Shown: one piece after another, positions 46,651 to 56,869 of the stretch
Numbering within the stretch: the first letter of the stretch is position 1
Layout of the letters: each line of letters starts with the position of its first letter
Assembly (NCBI GenBank): GCA_911728435.2
Contig: OU452211.1
Span: forward strand, 3,906,001 to 3,970,000
Length of the DNA stretch: 64,000 nucleotides
Reading direction: 5' to 3'
From: Apoderus coryli
Taxonomy: Eukaryota; Arthropoda; Insecta; Coleoptera; Attelabidae
Position numbers and translations under genes: made by a program
The notes under the pieces: model-generated
What the model was told of the DNA's origin: nothing
Database searches by the model: none
Seen by the model: only the letters and a program-made list of their open reading frames with translations

Positions 46651-46690
46651 AAAAGATTTGCTGATCAGCCCAAGAAACACAGTTATCTAT
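46389..46690. repeat. 42-bp inverted repeat bracketing the Penelope fragment
   Basis: 46389-46430 (AGATAACTGTGTTTCTTGGG... CAAATCTTTTTG) and 46649-46690 are reverse complements with one mismatch. The right arm duplicates, inverted, the last codons of the endonuclease, so two head-to-head copies of the element's 3' part were joined here. Confidence 0.85.
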
Positions 46691-47075
46691 TAACTAGTCA
46701 GCAAAGACTACCACTCAACTTTAAAAAATTATAGGTATATCAGATATTGAATAATTAATATTTGGAAGCATCCGAAAAAGAGCTCACTGGAAGAATGGCT
46801 GGCTGCTGCGATGTACAAAGAATAGATACTTTTGCTTACAAGCATTGGATAAACTTGTAAATAATTAAAAACAATACAAATTAATTAATTTTGATTGAAC
46901 AACTTATTTAAAAAATATTTCAATTCATTAATTGATATTTGGAAACATCCTAAAGAGAGATCACTGGAAGAATGGCTGCTGCTATGTAGAAAGAATCGCT
47001 AATTTTGTGCACAAGCATTGCCTAAAATTAAAGGCAATAAGAAATATTTTAATTTTGAATGAAAAACTTATTTAT

Positions 47076-47583
47076 CTACCTCTGCCCTTATCACCTTGTT
47101 CAATGCCTATGTGAGGTCAAAATTGGAGTATTCTTCCATCATCTGGTATCCTCAGTATAATATTCATAAACTAGAGGTCGAGCAAATTCAGCGTAGATTT
47201 TTGAAATATTTAGTTTTTAGAATCGATGGTGCTTATCCAGTAAGAGGTTTCGATCATGAATTGTTGCTATCACGTTTTGACGTTCAGCGTCTGGAGTACC
47301 GAAGAATTCAGAGCTCATTAACCATCTTATATAAATTGCTTAGAGAAAAAATCGACTGCTCTTTTCTGCTATCTTGCTTGAATTTGTTAGTTCCTAGGTT
47401 AAATACCAGATCGAATTTAACATTTCACTTACACAGAGCTAGGACCAATGTACTGTTAAGATCGCCTGTTCATGTCATGTGTTCTAATTTTAATAGAGTT
47501 TCTGATAGGTGCGACATTTTTACAACTACAGTCAATCACTTGAAAATGGAAGCTGCAGAGACATTTGTGGTTTAGAAATTATT
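47076..47583 (+). pseudogene. Jockey/CR1-like LINE 3' end inserted in the satellite
   Basis: The frame 47096-47575 reads FNAYVRSKLEYSSIIWYPQY, LEVEQIQRRFLKYLVFRIDG, YPVRGFDHELLLSRFDVQRL and ILYKLLREKIDCSFLLSCLN, with NVLLRSPVHVMCSNFNRVSD and CDIF. It is the conserved tail after the RT domain of insect Jockey-like elements ('LVRSKLEYGSxIWxPxY...YxxRGxDHELLLxRF'). The 159-codon frame has no stops, so the insertion is young relative to the other LINE debris. 5' truncated; no poly(A). Confidence 0.85.
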
Positions 47584-48172
47584 CCAATTGAATAATTAAT
47601 ATTTGGAAGCATCCGAAAGAGAACTCATCACTGCTAAAATGGCTGCCGCTATGTGGAAAGAATCAATACTCTTGTTCACAAGCTTTGCCTAAACTTGTAA
47701 ATAATACAAACAACAAAAAAAGAATAAATTTGGAATGAAAAACTTATTTAAAAATTTAAATTGCATAATTAATTATTTGGGAGCATCCAGAAGAATGCCT
47801 GCTGCTCTGTAGAAAGAATCGATACTTTTGTTCACGAGCATTGCCTAAAGTTGTAAATAATTAAAAACAATACGAAATATTTTAATATTGAATGAAAAAC
47901 TTATTTAAAAATGATTTCAATTGATTAATTAATATTTGGAAGCATCCGAAAGAAAGCTCACTGGATAATGGCTGCTGCTATGTAGAAAGAATCGATACTT
48001 TTGTTTACAACCATTGCCTAAACTTGTAAATAAATAAAAACAATAAGAAATATTTTAATTTTGAAAGAAAAACTTATTTAAAAATTGTTTCAATTGATTA
48101 ATTAATATTTGGAAGCATCCGAAAGAGGGCTCACTGGAAGAATAGCTGCTGCTATATCTAGAAAGAGATACT

Positions 48173-48407
48173 ACTATCTGAAAAACATAGTTTTAATATC
48201 TGAGGACCCTGGTGAAGTATGGGATCGTTGTCAATGGCATTTTGAATTTTATTATTTAACTATAAACCCAAAATACAAAGTGTAGTATCTGAATAATATC
48301 ATTTTAATATCTGAAGGGCCCTGGTGAAGTATGGGATCCTTGTCTATGGCACTTTGAATTTTATTATTTAACTATAAAACCAAAAAATGAAGTGGAGTAT
48401 CTAAAAA
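48173..48407. repeat. tandem duplication of a ~118-bp segment
   Basis: CCTGGTGAAGTATGGGATCG...TTGAATTTTATTATTTAACT occurs at about 48210 and again at about 48330. The flanks (TTTTAATATCTGA, GTAGTATCTGAATAATAT) also match. It is a two-copy duplication inserted between satellite monomers. Confidence 0.85.
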
Positions 48408-48575
48408 ATATTTAAATTGTTAATTAATAATGGGAAGCATTTAAAAGAGAAGTCACTGGAAGAATGGCTGCTGCTATGTAGGAAGAATTGATACTTTTGG
48501 TCACAAGCATTGCCTAACTTGTAAATAACTAAAAACTTATTTAAATTGATTAACTTTATTTGGAAGCATCCGAAA

Positions 48576-49205
48576 GTTTGATGGAAGCGAGATGTTTGAT
48601 CAGTATATACCAAAAACTTTGTATATAAAATTCCATAAGGTGCCTAAGGATATTCTTAAATCGAAGCATTCACGTGGTCCCATGGGCACGCTTATTGTTA
48701 AACTAACACGCGTTGCATCCTGAGGCAACCGTAATAACAGCGCACACTTCTATCGACAATGCATCAGAATTTATTGTGAAATGACCCCCTACAACATTTC
48801 CTAAACGATTTTTCTTTAAGATGCTAGATTGCCCTGTGTGTGCTCGTACATGCCTATTAACGCTCCATGCCAGAATATCTGCCAAATTTTATAATAATAT
48901 AGTAATAGTACAACTTATTTCCGGTCTGACAATGTGTACGATATTTATATAGAACGTAATATGAAAACGTACATATTGTAACCCCTTTTTGATAATAGAG
49001 AAATGCGAGTATTACCGGATGCTGGGGAGTTCAGCACAGAATATTCCAAGACCTGTAATTTCTGTCACAAAAGGATAAAAGGATACTTTTGTTAATGCGT
49101 GACACGTTGGGTGGAGCTGGACTTTCATGAAAGAGGTGAAAAAAAATTGAAAATTCGTTAGAATTATTAAGTATTCATTATTGCATTGAATTGAATGATA
49201 AGAAT
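48576..49205. other. no gene recognised
   Basis: A 60-codon minus-strand frame (48703-48885) lies in slightly GC-richer sequence without a recognisable domain. Confidence 0.3.
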
Positions 49206-49211
49206 ATGCTA

Positions 49212-49690
49212 TTATGAGGGTGGTTTTATAAGTCCGTGATTCTTAAAGCAACACAATTTTTGTAGATAATCTTCTTTTAGCTCGATGCATTTCTTTCAAA
49301 GATAACCTCTTCATTCGACCCGAATCTCCTACCACTCAGCCATTTCTTGAGTTTGGAAACAGGAAATACTCATATGGGGTTAAATCTGAAGAATATGGTG
49401 GATGAAATTGCAGTTCGTAGCCCAAGTCATGAATTTTTCCACACATGCATTGTCCTGAGGAAACAACACATTTTTCGTCGCTCAACAGCTACTCTTTTCA
49501 ATGTAATCGATATGAATGATAGCTCGCGAATCCCAGACAGACCCATCTTAGTCATTTTCTGTAGTATCACCCGTAGAAACCCACTGTTCCGATCTTTGCT
49601 GGGGCTCTGGTGTGTTGTGATGGATCCATGTATCAACTAGGATAACAAAATGCCACAAAAACTCATTGGGATTGCAGCTGAGCATCCCAA
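49212..49690 (-). pseudogene. mariner (DD34D) 3' part with terminus
   Basis: The terminus GAGGGTGGTTTTATAAGTCC lies at about 49217. The minus strand reads NPNEFLWHFVILVDTWIHHN then TPEPQQRSEQWVSTGD (expected TMDETWIHHYTPESxxQSxEW), IIHIDYIEK, and KNVLFPQDNACVEKFMTWA (expected VLFHQDNARVHT, with the second Asp in QDNA). The C-terminal YSPDL block is damaged. It is cut at about 49690, where an RTE-like LINE begins. Confidence 0.8.
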
Positions 49691-51180
49691 AATACTCCAT
49701 ATTAGCGATGAGTGATGATGACATGCAAAAGAAAATTAAGGAGGCTGCTGCTGTATACAATCATCGTCAAACTGGCATTCTCTTGGACATTGAAGGTAAG
49801 ATAATTCTTGACGTTAACGACAAATTAGAACAGTGGTGTGGCTATATCAAGGACCTTTTTCATGAGAAAAGAACGAACACTGCTGAACAATATACACGCG
49901 AAGGGCTAGATATAACTAGGGAAAAAGTCCAACATGCAATCTCGTTGTCCAAAAATAGTAAAGCTGCAGGTCCAGATGGAATTTATTCGGAATAAAGAAT
50001 GAGGAGTCGCTAAACGTGATAGTGAAGCTCTTTAATATGTTCTACCGATCGGGCGTCATTCCTTCCGACTGGCTTCAATCAACATTTATAATGATTCTAA
50101 AGAAGACGACGCCAAAAAGATGTGGCGATTATCCCCTTATCAGCTTGATGTGTCACTTTCTTAAGATTTTCCTAAAGATCATCCAGAATATACGCAAAAT
50201 GCGAGTCGTTTATGAGTTTTCGTATTGGGTTCGACACGAGGGAGGCCCTGTTTAGTATCGAAGTGTTGGTTCTGTTCCTGTTTATGCCTGTTTCGTTGAC
50301 TATCAAAAGGCTTTTGACAGGGTGCAACATGAAGACCGTACGAAAATCCCTAAAGACGTAGGCCTGGAAATCTTTACTGGAACCAAACTGCACAAATTAG
50401 GGTAGATCAACAGATGTCAGATAAAGTTCGAATTAAAAAGGGTGTCCGTCAGGGTGGCATTCTTTCGCCATTGCTATTTAACATTTACCTACTCAAACAA
50501 AATATTCGAAGGTGCCCTGGAAAGCTGCACTGAAGGAATTTCCATTAATGGCGTAAACATAAATAACCTTAGGTACGCTGACGACACCGTAATAATCACA
50601 GACTCGTTGGGTATTCGTCAGATCTTCCTTGACCGTGTGGCAATTAATAGTGCAGAGTTTGGATTAGTTTGAATCAGGTTGGACCAGGTATTCTACATGT
50701 TCGGAACCAACAAATCGAGCGCGTTCAGTCATATAAATATCTTTGATGCCAGGTCAACGAAAGCTGGGATGCTATGCAGGTGCTCCGTGCCTGAATTGAA
50801 CAAGCCAGAGCATCATTTGTAAAAATGAGGTCTGTGTTGTGTTGAAGAGGTCTGTCAATCTCCGTTCGCACTTGAGTGCTACGTTGTTGCGTCTTCAGGA
50901 TTCTCTATTATGGAATTGAGGAGTGGACTCTAACAGACGACATGTGTAAAAAGCTGGAAGCTATCGAATCATCCTGGATGGATAGAGAGCGCAATGTGAA
51001 TGTGCTTGCGAGAGGTCTCTTATAGAACGAAGAATAAGAATACTTTGGACACATTCTCAGTAAAGAAAAATAGGGACTTTTCAAACTACGACAAGTCACT
51101 TTAGAAAAGCGCTCGACAAAGTACAGATAGCGCTAATGAATGCCAACGTTCGAGGAGAACAAGGCAGAAGATGATATGAA
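49691..51180 (+). pseudogene. RTE-like LINE, reverse transcriptase relic
   Basis: RT blocks in order over three frames: SLSKNSKAAGPDGIYSE, IVKLFNMFYRSGVIPSDWLQ, TPKRCGDYPLISLMCHFLKI, VYACFVDYQKAFDRVQHE, VSVRVAFFRHCYL (damaged GVRQGCILSP), NKIFEGALESCTEGISINGV and NNLRYADDTVIITDSLG. The catalytic YADD (50574-50585) is intact but frameshifts and stops surround it. The segment 50680-51180 is the decayed C-terminus. It starts abruptly at the mariner relic and ends at the GTCTACTCCACAATA border beside a hammerhead-like motif. Confidence 0.85.
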
Positions 51181-51231
51181 TAAAAAGTCGTCTACTCCAC
51201 AATACGTACATCATATAAACAAATTGTCAAT

Positions 51232-51275
51232 AAACCACACATGTTTCGAGATTGGTAAATCTCATCATCATTAAT
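51232..51275 (-). ncRNA. hammerhead-like motif, partly degraded
   Basis: The minus strand gives ATGATGA (expected CTGATGA), stem II GAGATT/AATCTC, CGAAAC, AT, then GTG TGGTT. Stem II is strong, but the first core base and the cleavage triplet (GTG instead of NUH) are off. It is preceded on the + strand by GTCTACTCCACAATA (51189-51203), as at 22.4 kb. Confidence 0.45.
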
Positions 51276-51485
51276 AAATAAATAAATTATGCACGTGGAA
51301 ACAAAAGACGAAGTTTTTAACTTATTTTAAAAAACTGAAACATTAAAAATTAAATTAGAGTCAAGCGACACAAATTATTTGAATTTTTGCGTTTTTTACG
51401 CCTAATAATGCGCTAAATTGTTAGGAAACAAATAATTTATTCTTAGAACATAGTTCATTTTTAAGAGGAGTATAATAATATGTAA

Positions 51486-51918
51486 TATTGAATTAAAAAT
51501 GAGTCAACTCCACAAAATCTAATTTAATCACTTCATAAGTGCTAAATCAATCAATAAAGCACGTTACCATACATGTTTCGACATATATGCATGTAATCAT
51601 CAGTGGTATAATTATTATTTATATAGAATAAGAAATCTCGACAATAAAAAGTCCGAATTATACTTTGCGGAAAATGTTTAATATAAATAAAATGTGGATT
51701 CTCACATAATTTTCAACAGATCGTTATTACTAAGGCATCACTAAACTAACTAAACAAAGTTTTCTTTTTCTAAATCATAGATATTATAATTTAGATTATG
51801 ATTAAAATCAAGTATTAAGGAAATTTATATGAATCATTATGAGTATTCATTTTATAAAATTTAAGAAATGGAGAACACCAATTAGATTTTGTGGAGTTGA
51901 CGCATTTTTAATTCAATA
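51486..51918. repeat. 433-bp unit with 39-bp inverted ends and a hammerhead
   Basis: 51486-51524 (TATTGAATTAAAAATGAGTC ... CACAAAATCTAATT) and 51880-51918 are reverse complements with one mismatch. Both contain the GTCAACTCCACAAAAT border related to GTCTACTCCACAATA at 22.4 and 51.2 kb. The interior has a hammerhead (51565-51608) and AT-rich sequence with a short KWRTPIRFCGVDAFLIQ-like frame at the right end. I infer a head-to-head pair of truncated Penelope-like termini. Confidence 0.75.
51565..51608 (-). ncRNA. hammerhead ribozyme motif, intact core
   Basis: On the minus strand: stem I TACCA (51608-51604) with TGGTA (51569-51565), core CTGATGA, stem II ACAT/ATGT, CGAAAC, a C-G stem III closing a two-base AT loop, and GTA as the cleavage triplet. 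All core bases are canonical. The minimal stem III is the Penelope-type form. Confidence 0.7.
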
Positions 51919-51932
51919 CAAATAATTTAATT

Positions 51933-52325
51933 CTAGGGCTAAATAATGCACTAAGTCTGTGCTACTTAGCACAAGTACATATTTAGAAACTAACCCCTTA
52001 TGTCTACGATCAAACTAAAAAAATCATAGCTCCCAAACCCTTTCACGAAATACAATGGGGCCTACGAATTCTGTTAGCTACTAATATGTGCCACAATATC
52101 TACTAGAGCTAAATAACGTACAGAGTCTGTGTTACTTAGCTCAAGTACATAATTAGAAACTAACCCCTTATGTCTACGATCAAACTAAAAAAATCATAGC
52201 TCCCCAACCCTTTCACGAAATACAATGGGGCCTACGAATTTTGTTAGCCACTAATATGTGCCACAATATGTACTAGGGCTAAATAACGCACAAAGTCTGT
52301 GTTACTTAGCCCAAGACGACTTTTT
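51933..52325. repeat. tandem repeat, 170-bp unit, 2.3 copies
   Basis: CTAGGGCTAAATAATGCACT at 51933 recurs at 52103 and 52273, exactly 170 bp apart each time. Internal landmarks are CTAACCCCTTATGTCTACGA and GAAATACAATGGGGCCTACG. Copies are about 95% alike by eye, so it is young compared with the other arrays. Its sequence is unrelated to the 172-bp family. Confidence 0.92.
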
Positions 52326-52329
52326 ATTT

Positions 52330-53015
52330 ATTAGGCTCAAGCAGATTTTACCTGGACTCTGAACAGTACTGCTAAAATTAAGTGAATAAAAACGATTAAA
52401 AATAAATTTAACCACAATAAAATAGATTACATAACAGTTTTAAACATACCGGTTGCACATGCAAACTTTAAGTAATTCCGGAAAAGCTACATTTGTATTA
52501 TTTAATTTTTTTTCTTTTGGCCAGCTTATGTGAACCAAAACATATGTAGTGTACGCCATACATGTATAATATTAGGTATATCTATTATATTATATCCTAC
52601 TTGTTCCAACTTTAAATCTAATTATTGATATTAAGTTTTTACTCCTATTATTCGCTGTGCATTGTACGGAAAAAAAACGTACAAAATTATATACAATTTA
52701 TTACAATATGTAATGTATCTACGTATTGGGAACATATGCTGTTTTGTATACAAGTTTACAGGGGATGCTCTAAAAATAAATATTTTTTTCTACAACTGAC
52801 AAAAAATATTTTTCAGGCAATCGCACTCAGTTTCAAAACAGTCCGCGACCGCGATATTAAATTCTGCCGCCGCGCCGTTTAGCAGCGACCATCGCTTTGT
52901 CTTCAATTCTGAAATCTCTAAAATATGACAATAACAAAGTTAATATTTTTAGTTTTACATTAAATGACCTATAATAAATCATGCCTGCCAAAGGATACCG
53001 ACAGTAATAAAAATA
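52330..53015. other. no gene recognised
   Basis: AT-rich sequence. The 127-codon minus-strand frame 52857-53240 is a shadow over a Tc1 relic. Confidence 0.4.
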
Positions 53016-53019
53016 ACTA

Positions 53020-53337
53020 CAGTGACTGGAAAAAGTTGGATTATGATTAGAGTTTGCAAATAAATATAATATGAATGAAACAAATAATTTCTGGCAACGT
53101 GTTGTTTTCTCATATTGATCTAAATATAATCGGAGGGACATCATATGGTAGGGCGAAGACTTAATGTGGAATTTAAACAAGAAAATTTGTGTCCGACTGT
53201 AAAACACGGTGGCAGAATATTGTAACCATGATTTGTTCAATAGTTTTTCTTAGATTAACAAAATTAAAGAATATCTATCAAATTACATAATAATTTTTAA
53301 TAATACCTCAAGTGGATGAAACTTTTTGCAGTCACTG
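53020..53337 (+). mobile_element. Tc1-like element, internally deleted
   Basis: The ends CAGTGACTGGAAAAAGTT (53020) and AACTTTTTGCAGTCACTG (53337) are inverted and flanked by TA. The interior (318 bp total) keeps a Tc1 transposase scrap on the + strand: SEGHHMVGRRLNVEFKQENL then CPTVKHGG (canonical 'SDGxxYVWRxPxxxxxPxxxxPTVKHGGGSVMVWG'). Confidence 0.8.
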
Positions 53338-53624
53338 TATCAGACACCGCCGGTATTAGGTTGCAATGTAGTTATATATACAGACAGTTTTTTTTTTATA
53401 ATTTCTTTAAACTTATTTATTATTTATGGAAAGTTATATTCCAACACATTTGGCAATCGATATCCGCAATCAAAAGCCAAAAACATAGACAATTTCAAGA
53501 AATTTGCAGGCCTAATTGAAGATTTTACACCATTAGGGAATGAAATATTTAGACAATTTGCCACTTGCCGAGAAACATGTCTTACAAGCACCACCGTAGT
53601 CCACCATTTCTCACTGATTTTCTG

Positions 53625-54060
53625 AATTCAATCGTGGTGGTCGTACGCTCTACGTACGAATTTCATGGGGAACGTCCAAAATCGGCTCTGTGTGCTATCC
53701 TTGACCTGATATCGAAAGATCGTCATGTGACTTATTCTTTCGTTTGTAAGTCGTCCTATAATAAATCATGACGAAATAAACTTTCCTTGTTAGAATTTTC
53801 TACGGAAGGCATTGTAAAACATGTAACATACTGTGAGACTGAGTCAACCTTATGCATTAGCTCCATTACATGAAAATTTAGCTGTGAAAAGGTTTGTCCT
53901 CGTTGGGTTCCACACAAAGATCTATGCATATGAGTCGGAACGTGAATAGCAATATACTATATGTGATCAAGATGAGGCTAATATAATAAAAGTGGATCGC
54001 GATCGAAGCACTTTAAACCAAATTGTTTTCAGAAAAACTGGACATGTGTGCCAATGGAGA
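53625..54060 (+). pseudogene. mariner (DD34D) relic, same family as the 17-kb copy
   Basis: 53640-53770 reads YEFHGERPKSALCAILDLIS then KDRHVTY (HTH linker; canonical DxxREGRPKS...DRHVTY). After damage, KIYAYESERE, then CDQDEANIIKVDRDRSTLNQ and VFRKTGHV match the AYESESKQQSTVWVFQDEPN region of the 17199-17855 transposase. It is more decayed than that copy. Confidence 0.75.
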
Positions 54061-54100
54061 CCGACAGTAATAAAAATAACTACAGTGACTTTTTTTTTTG
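54060..54100. repeat. duplicate of the Tc1 left-end flank
   Basis: ACCGACAGTAATAAAAATAA followed by CTACAGTGACT repeats 52997-53027 including bases outside the Tc1 terminus. So a piece carrying the Tc1 end and its flank was duplicated about 1.06 kb downstream. Confidence 0.75.
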
Positions 54101-54280
54101 TATACCAGTGACACGAGCGAAACACGTTTGTTTTCGTTTTAAGAGGGAATTATTTGGTGACAAATGTAAGTATATAATACAATATTTTTAAAATGGCAAA
54201 ACAGTGTATAATCTAATTACAATTCTCTATTTCGGATAAATATTAGGAACATTTATTGTACACCTTGTATTGTTACTACC

Positions 54281-54440
54281 AGAGCTGTCACAACTACTCA
54301 TAAATAGTACTTAAGTATCAAGTAATAACTATCGCTATAATGAGCCGGAAATACAAGTACCAGGTATCATTAAATTTAAAAAGTACTTTAAGTTTCAAGT
54401 ACTTTAATTTAGTACTTGAAGTATTAGTCCATTCAAAAGG
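54281..54440. repeat. possible hAT-type end with AGTACTTAAGT repeats
   Basis: CAGAGCTGTCACAACTACTC resembles hAT terminal repeats (CAGGGNTGTCACAA). It is followed by several degenerate palindromic AGTACTTAAGTATCAAGTA units. The matching opposite end was not located. Confidence 0.35.
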
Positions 54441-55445
54441 CCATAAAATGTAAATCAATAGAAAGCATCTCCCAATAATTTTTGTTCAACATACTTCAAA
54501 AGGCTCAATCTGCAAGCTCCGAAAAAACTGACAGAGCAATAACGCGAATTTCCTCCAGGATTCCATATATTGGCCAATTCAAAATTAATACTTGCTTCCC
54601 CGAATCATTTTAGTTCAGCAGTTAATACTGACTCATTTGGTAACCATCGCAGTTAGGAGACTTCATCTGTAACCACCGAAAGATCTACCGAAATAATCAG
54701 GGAAATTTCTGACAGGAGTTACAACAAGGAAGTAAGTAAGTCTATAGTTATAATCCTCTAAAATATAAACGATAAATACTTTTGGTCTATTTTTCCAAAA
54801 ACATGTTTACATTGTAATTCCTTACAATTACATTAAATTTTCTCATAGTTTGTAAGCCACGTTTGTTAAAAAAAGTTGTGCACATAAAATTTCCTTTTGA
54901 TTGCACAAACTCACTTAAATAGCCCTCAGTGACAAAAAAAAGCGTAATGTGTGATGTGCGTATATTTCCATTCCGGTGATTCTGAATAAACGGACCGATA
55001 TATCGGCTAATAATTGACGTTTTTCTCACCCTCGGTTATTTGACAAACGTTTATAGCCGGCGGGCGTCATTGTTTGGACTATTCTTTAGTCAGTCATAAA
55101 AAAACGAGAAGTCAGATCCTTTTTATTATTATTTTTATTTCACACTTAACATGTTATTCCTGTCAGCTTTAGTTGTAGGCAGATTTTATTATATTTTTAT
55201 TTGATTGCATTATTTTGGACATGCGCAATTTTCAAAAGGACGTAGGTATAACATTTAAGGCTTGAATTTCCTAGGGCACTTCGGCGAGTGGAAGGTCCAA
55301 TTAGAACGGAAAAAAAGAAAGCCTTGCAAACACCTTCAAGTATTATGAGTATTTGAAGGCGAGGCGCCAGACTACATAATAATGTAACCCTAGCCTCCAA
55401 GCAAACCTCGTTTATTTTACTAGTTTTGGTGCCAATAATAATAAC
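54441..55445. other. no gene recognised
   Basis: Unassigned sequence; a short palindrome CCGATATATCGG is at about 54992. No domains were recognised. Confidence 0.35.
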
Positions 55446-55447
55446 AA

Positions 55448-55670
55448 TGCAACATGAAAAGCTTATGCAAATCCTTAAAGATATAGGCTTGGAAGATAGA
55501 TACCTCCAGATAATAGCAAATCTATACTGAAACCAAACCGCACACATCAAAGTAGTCAATCAAATATCAGACGAAGTACCAATCAAGAGGAGTGTCCGGT
55601 AAGGCTGCATTTTTCACCACTTCTTTTTAACATATACTCAAACAGAATATTTGAAAGAGCTTGAACACCA
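55448..55670 (+). pseudogene. RTE-like LINE RT fragment
   Basis: The frame reads TMQHEKLMQILKDIGLEDRY then LQIIANLY, stop, NQTAHIKVVNQISDEVPIKR, SVR, matching 'FDRVQHxKLxxILxxxGLDxxDLRIIxxLYWNQxAxVRV...xIKRGVRQGC' of the family at 49.7-51.2 kb. Stops replace the Trp after LY and the Gln of RQG. Confidence 0.8.
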
Positions 55671-55679
55671 ACAAAACTA

Positions 55680-56165
55680 AATGGATGGCGATTAGTAAGA
55701 CCTGAGTTTTATTTATTTGAAATAAAATGCCTGAAATATGTTGGGTATGTTAAGGTTATAAAAGAACGAACCATGAATATTCTGATAAATAATTATCAGG
55801 AGGATTGGCGATTGCTTGTCAATATGTCATGTAAAAATATGGTATACTATCGGATATACACCCACTTTTATATGGGCATATAACTGTATACAATACTCGT
55901 ATAAAATAATTTATTTTATGGTATGTTTGTTAAACAAGGCAACATATTTGTGTGGTCTGGTAATATACAAGCTGGATAATTTTAATAATATTTATTTTTT
56001 ATTAAAAACAATTTATCTTTTGTACGAGACGTGTTCAACAAATAGCAAAAATTTTCTTTTTTTTGGAAAGAATTTAATTAATTTGTCTTCATCGTTCACA
56101 GTAGTCCCCATCACTCACACTTATCCACAAAACCTTTGGAATTGTAACTTTGGATTAGCTTTTAC
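55680..56165. other. no gene recognised
   Basis: Includes a 129-codon + strand frame (55816-56205) that is AT-driven and lacks a domain. Confidence 0.35.
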
Positions 56166-56169
56166 CTGT

Positions 56170-56680
56170 TTCATCTTCTTCTTACGACGCCGTCTCCCTA
56201 CGTAGGTTGGCGATCCAAATGGCTATTGTCGCACGAGAAACCGCAGCTCTGAAAATATCAATAGACGTCTGTCTCTCTCAACCATGAATTCTGTCTACGG
56301 CCGACCAACCGTTTTCCCTCGATCTTCCCCTCATGATATGTCCCAGGTATTGCAGCTTTCTCTTCTTGATTATCGTGAGGAGTTCTTTATGTTTACCAAT
56401 TTGCTGTAGGACCTCTATATTTGTCTTATGTTCCGTCCAGGATACTCGCAGCATTCGCCTGTAGGCGTACATTTCGAACGCATCGATTCTCTTTTCTGTG
56501 GTCGCATCCATGGTCCAACTCTCGCATCCGTACAAAACAACAAGAAAGATGTAACAGCGAAGTATTCTGGTCCGGAGTTCCAGGCTGAGGTTTCAGTTTG
56601 CCAGAAGTGTCCTCATGCTGTTCAGAGTTTTCCGCGCTTGTTCAATTCTTGATCTGATTTCGAGTTTTGGATTGCATTGC
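56170..56680 (-). pseudogene. RTE-like LINE C-terminal region
   Basis: The minus strand reads LYGCESWTMDATTEKRIDAF, EMYAYRRMLRVSWTEHKTNI, EVLQQIGKHKELLTIIKKRK and LQYLGHIMRGRSRENGW, matching the C-terminal domain of insect RTE-like elements ('LLYGCETWTL...FEMWxYRRMLRISWxDxxTNxEVLxRxGxxxxLLxxIKxRKLxYxGHIMR'). It is on the opposite strand to the RT piece at 55.5 kb, so the two are separate insertions. Confidence 0.88.
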
Positions 56681-56869
56681 ATGATTTTTGAGAACAAATA
56701 TAATGTCAAACAGAGCCATATCTGCTGAGTATAGATGTTGAAGCATCATTAACATCTTGTGATTGGCCAAACATTTACAAACAAGCAAAAATTGTGACCA
56801 AGTGAATTATCTTGACGTACGGGTCATGAATTGATTTCTACTTCGTTACATTGCTTTACGAAAACGCGG

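Larger units (their letters stand above)
46740..48575. repeat. satellite-like ~172-bp repeat, array B (interrupted)
   Basis: The unit includes ATATTTGGAAGCATCCGAAA, GAATGGCTGCTGCTATGTAG, AAAGAATCGATACTTTTGTT and CATTGCCTAAACTTGTAAAT. The AAAGAAT block recurs at about 46819, 46991, 47659, 47813, 47986, 48160 and 48483; uninterrupted steps are 155-173 bp. A LINE fragment (47076-47583) and a duplicated 117-120 bp segment (48173-48407) split it. No open frame belongs to the repeat itself. Confidence 0.9.

Noticed and set aside
48703..48885. 60-codon minus-strand frame in slightly GC-richer DNA
   Set aside because: Could be an exon or transposon piece, but no motif could be assigned.
52857..53240. 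127-codon open frame on the minus strand
   Set aside because: It is the antisense shadow of the Tc1 scrap whose + strand reads CPTVKHGG.
55816..56205. 129-codon open frame on the + strand
   Set aside because: Composition is driven by AT-rich sequence and poly-T runs; there is no domain, and it runs antisense into the LINE C-terminus.
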